Part shown: piece after piece, positions 29,498 to 37,685 of the stretch
How positions within the stretch are numbered: position 1 is the first letter of the stretch
Layout: each line of letters starts with the position of its first letter
DNA from: Stenotrophomonas maltophilia
GTDB lineage: Bacteria > Pseudomonadota > Gammaproteobacteria > Xanthomonadales > Xanthomonadaceae
NCBI RefSeq assembly: GCF_002138415.1
Contig: NZ_CP015612.1
Coordinates: forward strand, 350,001 to 414,000
DNA length: 64,000 nt
Reading direction: 5' to 3'
The notes under the pieces: generated by a model
Seen by the model: only the letters and a program-made list of their open reading frames with translations
Databases searched by the model: none
Told to the model about the DNA's origin: nothing
Made by a program: the position numbers and the translations under genes

Positions 29498-30418
29498 TTA
29501 CCCCCTGTCGGGCACCTGGCTGGCGGTTACCGGATCAATGCCGGCTGCGGCCAGACGATGACGCGCGCGCAGGCGCTCATCGATCACCGCCGTCATCAGG
29601 GCGCCAACGAAGAACACGACGGTGGCGTAGTAGATCCAGACCAGCGAGATCACCAGCGCGCCCATCGAGCCGTAGGCACTGCCGGGTGCCACGGTGGCGA
29701 TGTAGACGCCGATGCCGTAGCGGCCCAGTGCGAACAGTGCCGAGGTGATGACGCCGCCGATGAAGGCCTGGCGCCACGCCACGCGACGGTCGGGCAGGTA
29801 GTGGTACATGAAGGCGAAGCCGACTGCGTAAAGCAGCAGGCTCGTGACGTACCCCAGCGCGGGCAGGATCGAAGGCAGTTGCGCGAAGGCCACCTGCAGC
29901 ACCGTGGTGGCGGTCATCGACAGGATCAGCAGGAAGCCCAGCGCCAGCACGACGCCGAACGAGAACACGCGCTTGCGCAGCCAGGCCTTGAGGCCTTCCA
30001 GGCGCTCGCCGCTGGTGCGGAAGATCAGGTTCAGTGCGTTCTGCAGCTGGGCGAACACGGCGGTGGCGCCGACGAACAGCAGCAGCGTGCTCCACACCCC
30101 CGCCAGCGAGCCGACATCCGGCTGGTTGTCGGCGTTCTTCAGAACGGTTTCGGCCACGGTAGCCGCGCTGCTGCCGGCCACCGAGCTGATCTGGTCGATC
30201 AGTGCCTGCTGGGCCGGTGGGTACAGCGAGGCGGTCAGCCACAGCAGCAGCATCAGCAACGGTGCCATCGACAGCAGCGCGTAGAAGGAGACGGAAGCTG
30301 CCTGGGTCAGCACGTCGACGTCGATGAAGCGCTTGGCCACCGCCATCGGGAAGCTGTCCTGCAGGCGCTTGATGTACTTGTGCAGTGACACGGGAACGTT
30401 GGGCTCGGGTTCAACCAT
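29498..30418 (-). CDS. YihY/BrkB family inner membrane protein
   Basis: The 306-residue protein has about six transmembrane helices and family signatures LTQAASVSFYALLSMAPLLMLLL near residues 34-56, YLPDRRVAWRQAFIGG and YGSMGALVISLVWIYY. This family was once called RNase BN in error; its real function is unresolved. It sits between the gatB/yqeY-like gene and dnaG on the same strand, separated from the first by a hairpin repeat. Confidence 0.92.
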   Translation of the reverse strand: MVEPEPNVPVSLHKYIKRLQDSFPMAVAKRFIDVDVLTQAASVSFYALLSMAPLLMLLLWLTASLYPPAQQALIDQISSVAGSSAATVAETVLKNADNQPDVGSLAGVWSTLLLFVGATAVFAQLQNALNLIFRTSGERLEGLKAWLRKRVFSFGVVLALGFLLILSMTATTVLQVAFAQLPSILPALGYVTSLLLYAVGFAFMYHYLPDRRVAWRQAFIGGVITSALFALGRYGIGVYIATVAPGSAYGSMGALVISLVWIYYATVVFFVGALMTAVIDERLRARHRLAAAGIDPVTASQVPDRG

Positions 30419-30472
30419 GTGTGCGGTTGTAGCAGGCGACCGACGAAGGTGCGGTGAAGCGAGTGCATCAAT

Positions 30473-30513
30473 GGGGTCAGAGCCCTTCCGCGTCGCGGAA
30501 GGGATCCGACCCC
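30473..30513. repeat. GGGGTCAGA/TCCGACCCC hairpin repeat
   Basis: GGGGTCAGAGCCCTTCCGCG faces CGCGGAAGGGATCCGACCCC. The long stem lies just behind the gatB/yqeY-like gene on the minus strand. Confidence 0.8.
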
Positions 30514-30523
30514 AAGTGCTGGA

Positions 30524-30967
30524 TTACGCCAGCTGCTGCTTGACCAGCTTGGACACCAGGCCCATGTCGGCCTGGCCGGCGAGCTTGGGCTTCAGTGCGC
30601 CCATCAGCTTGCCCATGTCGGCCGGGCCGGAGGCGCCGGTTTCGGCGATGGCGGCCTGGATGGCGGCCACGATCTCGGCTTCGCCCATCTTGGCCGGCAG
30701 GTAGGCTTCGATGACCACGATCTCGGCGCGCTCGATCTCGGCCAGGTCCTCGCGGTTGGCGGCTTCGAACTGGCTGACCGAGTCCTTGCGCTGCTTGACC
30801 ATCTTGTCGAGCACGGCGATCACGGCGGTGTCATCCAGCTCGATGCGCTCGTCCACTTCGCGCTGCTTGATGGCGGCGTTGATCAGGCGGATCACGCCCA
30901 GCTTGTGCTTCTCGCCCGCCTTCATGGCGGCCTTCATGTCTTCGGTGAGCTGCTGCTTCATGCTCAT
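30524..30967 (-). CDS. GatB/YqeY domain-containing protein
   Basis: This 147-residue cytoplasmic protein resembles the tail domain of the GatB amidotransferase subunit (MKAAMKAGEKHKLGVIRLINAAIKQ, and the C-terminal MGKLMGALKPKLAGQADM). Stand-alone YqeY proteins commonly lie between rpsU and dnaG, as here. A role in tRNA-dependent amidation has been suggested for the domain but is unproven for these short proteins. The start at 30967 is preceded by a GAGG-like site. Confidence 0.92.
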   Translation of the reverse strand: MSMKQQLTEDMKAAMKAGEKHKLGVIRLINAAIKQREVDERIELDDTAVIAVLDKMVKQRKDSVSQFEAANREDLAEIERAEIVVIEAYLPAKMGEAEIVAAIQAAIAETGASGPADMGKLMGALKPKLAGQADMGLVSKLVKQQLA

Positions 30968-31021
30968 GAGGAACCTCGTGGTGGTAGGTGGGGCGGGGCG
31001 GATGCCCGAACCCGGAAACGC

Positions 31022-31053
31022 AAAAAGCCGGCGACGCTCGCGCGTGCCGGCTT
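31022..31053 (-). terminator. Terminator-like hairpin after rpsU
   Basis: On the minus strand AAGCCGGC ... GCCGGCTTTTT forms a stem followed by T's. It lies between rpsU and the gatB/yqeY-like gene and may let S21 be made in excess of the downstream products. Confidence 0.7.
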
Positions 31054-31100
31054 CGGCTCCATCGCGACAGGCAAGCCTGCCGCAATGAAGATGCGTCCGA

Positions 31101-31316
31101 TCAGTACAGGCGCTGACGCTTGGTGACGTCGCGCGACGAGCGGCGCAGCTGACGCTTCACAGCAGCGGCGGCCTTGCGCTTGCGCTCCTGGGTCGGCTTT
31201 TCGTAGAACTCGCGCTTGCGGGTTTCGGCCAGCACACCGGCCTTTTCGCAAGTGCGCTTGAAGCGGCGAAGAGCAAACTCGAAGGGCTCGTTCTCGCGGA
31301 CTTTGACGCTGGGCAT
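31101..31316 (-). CDS. rpsU: 30S ribosomal protein S21
   Basis: The 71-residue basic protein [18 protein letters not shown] ... [10 protein letters not shown] matches S21 end to end. The start at 31316 is fixed by this match. S21 acts in translation initiation. It is divergent from tsaD, with about 165 bases between, and is the first gene of the run leading to dnaG. Confidence 0.98.
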
Positions 31317-31482
31317 GGAATCTCCGGGACACAGTAGAACCGGGTCACGCCCGGCGAGCCGCACATTATAGCGGCGAATCAACAAACTGCAAGCGGCCAA
31401 CCCTGAATACGGGCCGAGGGTTCGAAAGCAGTGAGATCTGCACGTCCCCCGAGGGGGCGGCAGGGGCGTCATAATAGCAGGC

Positions 31483-32508
31483 ATGCGAGTCCTTGGCATC
31501 GAATCTTCCTGTGATGAGACCGGCGTGGCGGTGTATGACACCGACCTGTCCGGCAGCGCGGCCCTGCGCGCCCACGCGGTCTACAGCCAGATCGCCCTGC
31601 ACGCCGAATACGGTGGTGTGGTGCCCGAGCTGGCCAGCCGCGACCACGTCCGCAAGCTGCTGCCGCTGGTGCGGCAGACCCTGGCCGAAGCCGGCCTCGG
31701 CGTAGACGACATTGACGGCGTGGCCTACACGGCCGGCCCCGGCCTGGTCGGGGCACTGCTGGTCGGCGCGGGCGTGGCTCGGTCGCTGGCCTGGGCGCTG
31801 GAGGTACCGGCGGTGGGCGTACACCATATGGAAGGCCATCTGCTGGCCCCGCTGATGGAAGACGACCCGCCGGAAGCGCCGTTCGTGGCGCTGCTGGTGT
31901 CCGGTGGCCATACCCAGCTGGTGGCAGTGGACGCCATCGGCCAGTACCGCCTGCTGGGCGAGACCCTGGACGATGCCGCCGGTGAGGCCTTCGACAAGAC
32001 CGCCAAGATGATGGGCCTGCCCTATCCGGGCGGTCCGCAGCTGGCCAGGCTGGCCGAGCAGGGTACGCCTGGTGTCTACCGCTTCGCGCGGCCGATGACC
32101 GACCGCCCGGGGCTGGATTTCAGCTTCTCCGGCCTGAAGACCCAGGTCCTGATGGCCTGGCGCGACAGCGATCAGAGCGAACAGACCCGTGCCGACATCG
32201 CCCGTGGCTTTGAAGATGCCGTGGTCGAGACCCTATCGATCAAATGCGAGCGCGCGCTGGAAGCAGCCGGCACCAACGTGATCGTGGTGGCTGGCGGCGT
32301 CGGCGCCAACAAGCGCCTGCGTGCACGCCTGAAGCAGATGGCCGAGCGTCTCGGCGGCCGTGCCTGCTTCCCGCGGCCGGCGCTGTGCACCGACAACGGC
32401 GCGATGATTGCCTTCGCCGGTGCGCTGCGCCTGCAGGCCGGCCAGCACAGCCCGCCGAAGGTGGATGTGACCCCGCGCTGGGACATGGCGACCCTGCCGG
32501 CGGTCTGA
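31483..32508 (+). CDS. tsaD: tRNA N6-adenosine threonylcarbamoyltransferase
   Basis: TsaD joins a threonylcarbamoyl group to A37 of tRNAs that read ANN codons, working with TsaB, TsaE and TsaC. The 341-residue protein shows the ASKHA fold motifs: [19 protein letters not shown], the iron/zinc-binding HMEGH at residues 115-119, VSGGHTQLV and the C-terminal [12 protein letters not shown]. Length fits the family. It is divergent from rpsU, the usual arrangement in gammaproteobacteria. Confidence 0.98.
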
Positions 32509-32512
32509 GCCC

Positions 32513-32535
32513 GTAGCGCCGGGCCACGCCCGGCG
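32513..32535. repeat. Single GTAG hairpin after tsaD
   Basis: GTAGCGCCGGGC-CAC-GCCCGGCG lies 5 bases past the tsaD stop, between convergent genes. Confidence 0.8.
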
Positions 32536-32541
32536 AACACA

Positions 32542-33207
32542 TTACGGACGCCCTGCCAACGGCGACGCCGCCAACACCGTCGTCGCCCGCTCATGGCGCT
32601 GCAGCCAGTCCAAGGTGTGCGGGCAGCGGGCGTGGATCAGCCGCCCGATCGCCGCCAGGTCAGCGCCGATGTCGCGCTCGAGGATGGGCTCGTGGTGCGC
32701 GATGCGGTTGCGCAGGAGGCGAATGCGTCCGATGTCAGCGTGGATGGCTTTTCTGATGACGCTGGGATGAGCTGAGGGTGCATGCCGCAGAACTCCGTTG
32801 AGTGCGGGTATCCACAGCGTGGCGTCGAAGCGACAGGTGAAAAGCTGCTGCCAGAACACCATCGGCAGCTTGGCGACGATTTCGGGTGTATCGGTCGTGC
32901 GGCCAGCAACCTGTTCCAGTGCTGCACGTGCGGAAGTACAGGACGAAGTTGGCAGCCTGCGCCGGAAGGCATCATTCCAGGGCCAACGCGGGCCATGCTG
33001 CCGGGCGAGCACAGCTGCAGCGGCGTTGCGGGTGACCACTTCGCACAGATGGACCGGCATCATCAGTGCACTGCACATCCGCATGTTCCACAGGTACAGG
33101 GATTCGGCTGTGACGTCGGGGCTGCAGGTCGATGCGATTCTCTCGTAAGTAGACAGACGCTCCGCTGACAACGCGCGCCGCAGTACATCGTTTGGAGCCA
33201 TCGTCAT
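32542..33207 (-). CDS. Abi-like protein with a HEPN-type RNxxxH motif
   Basis: The 221-residue soluble protein is mostly helical. Near its C-terminus it has RIRLLRNRIAHHEPIL, in which R166 to H171 fits the R-x4-6-H signature of HEPN ribonuclease domains, and the NRIAHHEP wording is typical of the Abi_2/AbiD/AbiF-like group. The N-terminal half contains YLWNMRMCSALMMPVHLCEVVTRN. Related proteins act in abortive phage infection or as toxins, but no antitoxin or other defence gene lies beside this one. It is convergent with tsaD. Start could be residue 1 or residue 3 (both Met). Confidence 0.68.
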   Translation of the reverse strand: MTMAPNDVLRRALSAERLSTYERIASTCSPDVTAESLYLWNMRMCSALMMPVHLCEVVTRNAAAAVLARQHGPRWPWNDAFRRRLPTSSCTSARAALEQVAGRTTDTPEIVAKLPMVFWQQLFTCRFDATLWIPALNGVLRHAPSAHPSVIRKAIHADIGRIRLLRNRIAHHEPILERDIGADLAAIGRLIHARCPHTLDWLQRHERATTVLAASPLAGRP

Positions 33208-33341
33208 GTGCGGTGGTGAAGGAGGAATCGATGTTCGCGAGAGTGGGCGGCGACCACCATCAGGGAACGTCGTTGTCCGCGCGGCTGATTTTCTGCGTTT
33301 GGCCTCGGACGACTACCTGACCTGCCCTGTCGGAATTGGCC

Positions 33342-33371
33342 TTGACCGGCGATCGGGTCCTTGCCTAATCT
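33342..33371 (+). promoter_or_regulatory. Predicted promoter of a candidate small RNA
   Basis: TTGACC at 33342-33347 and TAATCT at 33366-33371, 18 bases apart, fit a sigma-70 promoter. Transcription would begin near 33378. Bases 33208-33341 upstream show no other feature. Confidence 0.5.
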
Positions 33372-33377
33372 GCGTGC

Positions 33378-33469
33378 CTGCGCCACCGGGACCCGCGGCT
33401 GTTCAACAGCTCCCCCCGGGGACAAACAGTAGTACCAAAGGGCCCTGCTAGCGGGGCCCTTTGTCTTTT
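33378..33469 (+). ncRNA. Candidate small RNA of about 90 nt upstream of folB
   Basis: A predicted promoter, a structured body and a strong terminator follow each other with no open reading frame of note. The body can fold as GCTG-TTCAA-CAGC inside a CCGGG/CCCGG stem and contains an exposed C-run (TCCCCCC near 33411-33417). C-rich single-stranded patches are known in regulatory RNAs of this bacterial family, such as Xanthomonas sX13. I cannot say whether this is the same RNA. The 5' end is estimated from the promoter. Confidence 0.5.
33436..33469 (+). terminator. Rho-independent terminator of the candidate small RNA
   Basis: The perfect 10-bp stem CAAAGGGCCC / GGGCCCTTTG has an 8-base loop and is followed by TCTTTT. 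Confidence 0.85.
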
Positions 33470-33566
33470 CTGGAGCCGCGTTCCTGCCGGCCACCCGCCG
33501 CCCGTTCCGGGCAGGCTCACCGCCGTGCCGTTACCATGGCCCCCTGTATTCGGGCTGGTAACCGCA

Positions 33567-33920
33567 ATGGACAAGGTTTTCATCGAGGGGCTGACGATCG
33601 ACGCCCTGATCGGTATCTACGATTGGGAACGACGGATCCGCCAGGACCTGGTGTTCGACCTGGAAATGGGCTTCGACAACCGTCGCCCTGCGGCCACCGA
33701 TGACATCGCCCATACCCTGAACTACAAGGCGGTCAGCAAGCGCCTGGAGCAGTTCGTGCGCGAGTCGGAATTCGGCCTGGTCGAGACCCTGGCCGAGCGC
33801 TGCGCGCAGATCGTGCTGGACGAATTCGACGTGAAGTGGCTGCGCCTGAAGCTGAGCAAGCCGGGCGCGGTGCGCGGCGCGCGCGCGGTGGGCGTGATCA
33901 TCGAGCGCACGCGGGACTGA
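33567..33920 (+). CDS. folB: Dihydroneopterin aldolase
   Basis: FolB cleaves dihydroneopterin in folate synthesis. The 117-residue protein MDKVFIEGLTIDALIGIYDW has the family start, the substrate-binding VETLAERCAQIVLDEF and the C-terminal LKLSKPGAVRGARAVGVIIER. The ATG at 33567 fits the family length; an upstream in-frame ATG at 33525 would add 14 unrelated residues. It is monocistronic by appearance and is followed by a GTAG repeat. Confidence 0.96.
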   Translation: MDKVFIEGLTIDALIGIYDWERRIRQDLVFDLEMGFDNRRPAATDDIAHTLNYKAVSKRLEQFVRESEFGLVETLAERCAQIVLDEFDVKWLRLKLSKPGAVRGARAVGVIIERTRD

Positions 33921-33924
33921 CCCG

Positions 33925-33947
33925 GTAGTGCCGGCCGCTGGCCGGCA
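33925..33947. repeat. Single GTAG hairpin after folB
   Basis: GTAGTGCCGGCC-GCT-GGCCGGCA begins 4 bases past the folB stop. Confidence 0.85.
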
Positions 33948-33979
33948 ACCTCAACAGCAATGAAGAAAGGAGACAACTG

Positions 33980-35251
33980 ATGGTGGACGCGGTGGTGGCG
34001 GTACAGTGGCTGGAAAAGCTGCAGAACACACTGGAACCCTATCCCGGCGCCTACCTGGCGTTGATGATCTCAGCCCTGCTGATCGCTGCGGGCCTGGCCA
34101 ACTGGGTGACCAAGCGCATCCTGGTGCGCGGCCTGCGGCGCCTGCTGCAGCGCCTGCCCGGCGCCGAGTCCGGGCGCGGCAGCCACTTGATGCGGGTGAT
34201 TTCGCGCCTGTCCAACGTGGTGCCCAGCCAGGTGATCGCCTCGGGCATCACCCTTATTCCCGACCTGCCGCCTGGCCTGGTCAACGTCATCATCAAGCTG
34301 TGCATCGTGTGGGCCGTACTGACGGTGTCGATGGCGTTCTCGCATGCGCTGGACGCGGCCAACAGCCTGTACGAGCGCAAGCCCGATGCGCGCAACAAGC
34401 CGATCAAGGGCTACCTGCAGGTGGTCAAGATCGTGGTGTTCGTGGCCGCCGGCCTGTCCATCGTCGCCACCCTGCTGGGGGTGAAGCTGGGCCCGCTAGT
34501 GACCGGCCTGGGCGCGGCCACGGCGGTGCTGATGCTGATCTTCCAGGACACCATCCTGTCGCTGGTGGCCAGCGTGCAGATCAGCGGCGATGGCCGCGTG
34601 CGCATCGGCGACTGGATCGAAATGCCCAGCCAGAACGCCGACGGCGATGTGATCGACATCGCGCTGCACACCATCACCGTGCAGAACTTCGACAAGACCA
34701 TCACCACCATCCCGACCAAGAAGCTGGTGACCGAGTCGTTCAAGAACTGGCGCGGCATGCAGGAGGCCGGTGGCCGCCGCATCAAGCGCGCGCTGTACCT
34801 GGACCAGCACAGCGTCGGTTTCCTGGACGAGGGTGATCTGGCGTTCCTCGGTGAGTTCGCGCTGCTGCGTGATTACCTGCAGGAGAAGGAGCAGGAGCTG
34901 GGCCAGTGGAACGGGCGCCTGCGCGAGCAGGGCGTGGCCGAGGTCAACAGCCGCCGGGTGACCAACCTGGGTACCTTCCGTGCGTATGTGGAGCGCTACC
35001 TGCGCAGCCACCCGGGCATCCATACCGACATGACCCTGCTGGTACGTCAGCTGCAGCCGACCACCGAAGGCCTGCCGCTGGAGCTGTACTGCTTCACCCG
35101 CAGCACCGCCTGGGGCGAGTACGAGGCCGTGCAGTCGGACATCTTTGACCACCTGCTGGCGATCCTGCCGGCGTTCGGCCTGCGGGTGTTCCAGGCCTCC
35201 AGCGACGCCATGTTGATGGCCGGGCAGCGCCAGTTGGCCGGCTCGGAGTAA
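33980..35251 (+). CDS. MscS family mechanosensitive ion channel (YbdG type)
   Basis: MscS-type channels open under membrane tension to release solutes in osmotic down-shock. The 423-residue protein starts behind AAGGAG and has about five N-terminal transmembrane helices (to about residue 185). The pore-lining helix region VKLGPLVTGLGAATAVLMLIF and the beta-domain signature ISGDGRVRIGDWIEM then VIDIALHTITVQNFDKTITTIPTKKL follow. Length and the extra C-terminal domain (about 280-423) resemble E. coli YbdG (MscM) more than MscS. Confidence 0.93.
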   Translation: MVDAVVAVQWLEKLQNTLEPYPGAYLALMISALLIAAGLANWVTKRILVRGLRRLLQRLPGAESGRGSHLMRVISRLSNVVPSQVIASGITLIPDLPPGLVNVIIKLCIVWAVLTVSMAFSHALDAANSLYERKPDARNKPIKGYLQVVKIVVFVAAGLSIVATLLGVKLGPLVTGLGAATAVLMLIFQDTILSLVASVQISGDGRVRIGDWIEMPSQNADGDVIDIALHTITVQNFDKTITTIPTKKLVTESFKNWRGMQEAGGRRIKRALYLDQHSVGFLDEGDLAFLGEFALLRDYLQEKEQELGQWNGRLREQGVAEVNSRRVTNLGTFRAYVERYLRSHPGIHTDMTLLVRQLQPTTEGLPLELYCFTRSTAWGEYEAVQSDIFDHLLAILPAFGLRVFQASSDAMLMAGQRQLAGSE

Positions 35252-35338
35252 GCTGCGGTGCGCCCGGCGGGGCCATACGGACCCCGCTGGTGGCTGAAAC
35301 TGAATGACGAAACCTCTCGCCAAACGGCTCGGGATCGC

Positions 35339-35366
35339 TAGAATGCCGGGCTTGTAAACGTTTTCA
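35339..35366 (+). promoter_or_regulatory. LacI-family operator next to a predicted -10 element, upstream of the GH3 gene
   Basis: TGTAAACG/TTTTCA at 35353-35366 is a near-perfect palindrome with the central CG typical of LacI/GalR-family operators. A candidate -10 (TAGAAT, 35339-35344) lies just before it, placing the operator at the transcription start where a repressor would block initiation. No lacI-type gene is in the window. Confidence 0.6.
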
Positions 35367-35379
35367 TCAAGGACTGCTG

Positions 35380-37554
35380 GTGGCCTCCGATCGCATCGAA
35401 TCCCTCATTGCCCAGATGACCGTCGAGGAAAAGGTCGGCCAGCTGGGTGTCTTCGCGGACATGGTCCGCCCGTTCGCCCCGGACGTGAACCCGGAAGCCA
35501 ACGTGCGCAATGCCGACCAGGTGCTGCAGCAGGTGCGCGAGGGCAAGGTCGGGTCCCTGTTCAATGGTGTGGGCGCCGAGCTGGGCCGCCGCATCCAGCA
35601 GGTCGCCACCGAGGAGAGCCGCCTGGGCATCCCGGTGATCCTGGCCGCCGACGTCATCCACGGTATGCGTACCGTGTTCCCGATTCCGTTGGGCGAGGCC
35701 GCCAGCTTCGAGCCGGAGCTGGCCGAGCGCACCGCACGCGCCACCGCTGTCGAAGCCACTGCTGCTGGTCTGCACTGGACCTACGCACCGGCCGTGGACA
35801 TCGCCCGCGACCAGCGCTGGGGCCGTGGCGCCGAAGGCGCCGGCGAGGACGTGGTGCTGGGCTGTGCATTCGCCGCCGCCCGCGTGCGTGGCTTCCAGGG
35901 CAGCGACCTGCGCGCCGCCGATTCGCTGCTGGCCACGCCGAAGCACTTCGCCGCCTATGGCGCGGTGATGGCCGGCATGGAATACAACATGGTGGACATC
36001 TCGCCGCAGACCCTGCGCGACGTGCACCTGCCGCCGTTCAAGGCCGCTTTCGATGCGGGCGCGATCACCGTGATGTCCTCGTTCAACGACATCAATGGTG
36101 TGCCGGCGAGCGCCAATGCCGAGCTGCTGACCGACATCCTGCGCGGTGAGTGGAAGTTCCCGGGCGTGGTGATCTCCGATTACACCGCCGACATGGAACT
36201 GGTCGCGCACGGCTATGCCGCCGACGACCGCGACGCCACTGCCAAGGCGTTCACCGCCGGGCTGGACCTGAGCATGCAGAGTGGCTTCTACGCCGAACAC
36301 CTGCCGGGCCTGGTCGAGAGCGGCGAAGTGCCGATGGCGGTGCTGGATGAAGGCGTGCGGCGGATCCTGTGGCTGAAGGAAACCATCGGCCTGTTCGACG
36401 ACCCGTACCGTTCGCTGGACCCGGCGCGCGAAGCCGATACCTCGCATATCGCCGACCATGACGAACTGTCGCGCGATGCCGCGCGCCGTTCGATCGTGCT
36501 GCTGAACAACCGCGACAACGTGTTGCCGCTGCAGAAGACCGGGCAGAAGATCGCGCTGATCGGCCCGTTCGTGCAGGACCGCGAGAACATCGAGGGCTGC
36601 TGGACCCTGTTCGGCGACAAGCAGCGCTACGTCGATCTGGAAACCGGCGTACGCGCCGCCATCGGCGATGAATCGCTGCTGGAAGTCGTGCCGGGCAGCG
36701 AGCTGGAAGCCGCGATTCCGGGTGGCACCGAAGCGGCCGTGGCCGCTGCGCTGCGCGCCGACGTGGTGGTGCTGGCGCTGGGCGAACCGCAGCGTTACAG
36801 CGGTGAAGCGCAGTCGCGCGTGGAGATCACCCTGCCGCCGGCACAGCAGGCGCTGGCCGAGGCGGTGGCGATGACCGGCAAGCCGCTGGTGGTGCTGCTG
36901 CGCAATGGTCGCGCGCTGGCCCTGCAGGGCGCCGTGCGCAATGCACAGGCCGTGGCGGTGACCTGGTACCTGGGCACGCAGACCGGCCATGCCGTGGCTG
37001 ATGTGCTGTTCGGTGACTACAGCCCGTCCGGCCGCCTGCCGGTCAGCTTCCCGCAGGTGTCCGGCCAGCAGCCGTACTTCTACAACCACCCGCGCACCGG
37101 CCGCCCGGAACTGCCGACGATGTCGGAGTTCAAGGCCCGTTGGCGCGAGATCCCGAATGAGCCGCTGTACCCGTTCGGCCACGGCATCGGTTACACCACC
37201 TTCGCCTACGGCGTGCCGCAGCTGAGTGCGGCGCAGCTCGGCTGGGACGACACCCTGACCATCACCACCACGCTGACCAACAGCGGCGACGTTGCCGGCG
37301 AGGAAGTGGTGCAGCTGTACATCCATGACCGCGTGGCCAGCCGCGTACGCCCGGTGCGTGAACTGAAGGATTTCCGCAAGGTAGCACTGCAGCCGGGCGA
37401 GTCGGCCGAAGTGGTGTTCACCCTGACCCGCGAGCAGCTGGCGTTCACCGGCCGCGACGGCGTGCTGCGTGCCGAGCCGGGCCAGTTCGACCTGTGGGTC
37501 TGCGCGTCCTCGGCCGCCGGTGAGGCGGTGCAGTTTGAGCTGCTGAAGGCCTGA
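35380..37554 (+). CDS. Glycoside hydrolase family 3 protein (BglX-like beta-glucosidase)
   Basis: The 724-residue enzyme is predicted to remove terminal beta-linked sugars. It begins with GTG behind AAGGA. Domains in order: the GH3 TIM barrel (about 1-340) with the catalytic aspartate D267 in VVISDYTADM and KHF at 188-190; the alpha/beta sandwich (about 370-570); and a C-terminal fibronectin-III-like domain (NSGDVAGEEVVQLYI). Unlike periplasmic BglX it has no signal peptide, the family's EEKVGQLG motif coming at residue 16, so it should be cytoplasmic and act on imported oligosaccharides. A LacI-type operator upstream fits sugar induction. Confidence 0.93.
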   Translation: MASDRIESLIAQMTVEEKVGQLGVFADMVRPFAPDVNPEANVRNADQVLQQVREGKVGSLFNGVGAELGRRIQQVATEESRLGIPVILAADVIHGMRTVFPIPLGEAASFEPELAERTARATAVEATAAGLHWTYAPAVDIARDQRWGRGAEGAGEDVVLGCAFAAARVRGFQGSDLRAADSLLATPKHFAAYGAVMAGMEYNMVDISPQTLRDVHLPPFKAAFDAGAITVMSSFNDINGVPASANAELLTDILRGEWKFPGVVISDYTADMELVAHGYAADDRDATAKAFTAGLDLSMQSGFYAEHLPGLVESGEVPMAVLDEGVRRILWLKETIGLFDDPYRSLDPAREADTSHIADHDELSRDAARRSIVLLNNRDNVLPLQKTGQKIALIGPFVQDRENIEGCWTLFGDKQRYVDLETGVRAAIGDESLLEVVPGSELEAAIPGGTEAAVAAALRADVVVLALGEPQRYSGEAQSRVEITLPPAQQALAEAVAMTGKPLVVLLRNGRALALQGAVRNAQAVAVTWYLGTQTGHAVADVLFGDYSPSGRLPVSFPQVSGQQPYFYNHPRTGRPELPTMSEFKARWREIPNEPLYPFGHGIGYTTFAYGVPQLSAAQLGWDDTLTITTTLTNSGDVAGEEVVQLYIHDRVASRVRPVRELKDFRKVALQPGESAEVVFTLTREQLAFTGRDGVLRAEPGQFDLWVCASSAAGEAVQFELLKA

Positions 37555-37559
37555 TCGAG

Positions 37560-37626
37560 AAAAAGGGGACGGAGGGGATTAAGTCGTTAGTGGCACAAAC
37601 GACTTAATCCCCTCCGTCCCCTTTTT
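37560..37626. repeat. Perfect 29-bp inverted repeat, hairpin element
   Basis: The left arm 37560-37588 starts AAAAAGGGGACGGAGGGGAT and the right arm 37598-37626 is its exact complement ending ATCCCCTCCGTCCCCTTTTT. The loop is 9 bases. With A-run and T-run at the ends it can terminate transcription in both directions, and here it follows the GH3 gene. Confidence 0.9.
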
Positions 37627-37685
37627 TGTTGTCCTCACCGCGGCGGCGCTACCATCGGTGTTCTTGAACCGATGGATGCCCGCGC

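Noticed and set aside
33378..33469. Identity of the candidate small RNA as 6S RNA or SRP RNA
   Set aside because: It is too short for 6S and lacks the SRP tetraloop motif GGAAG/GGAA arrangement; no match could be made by eye.
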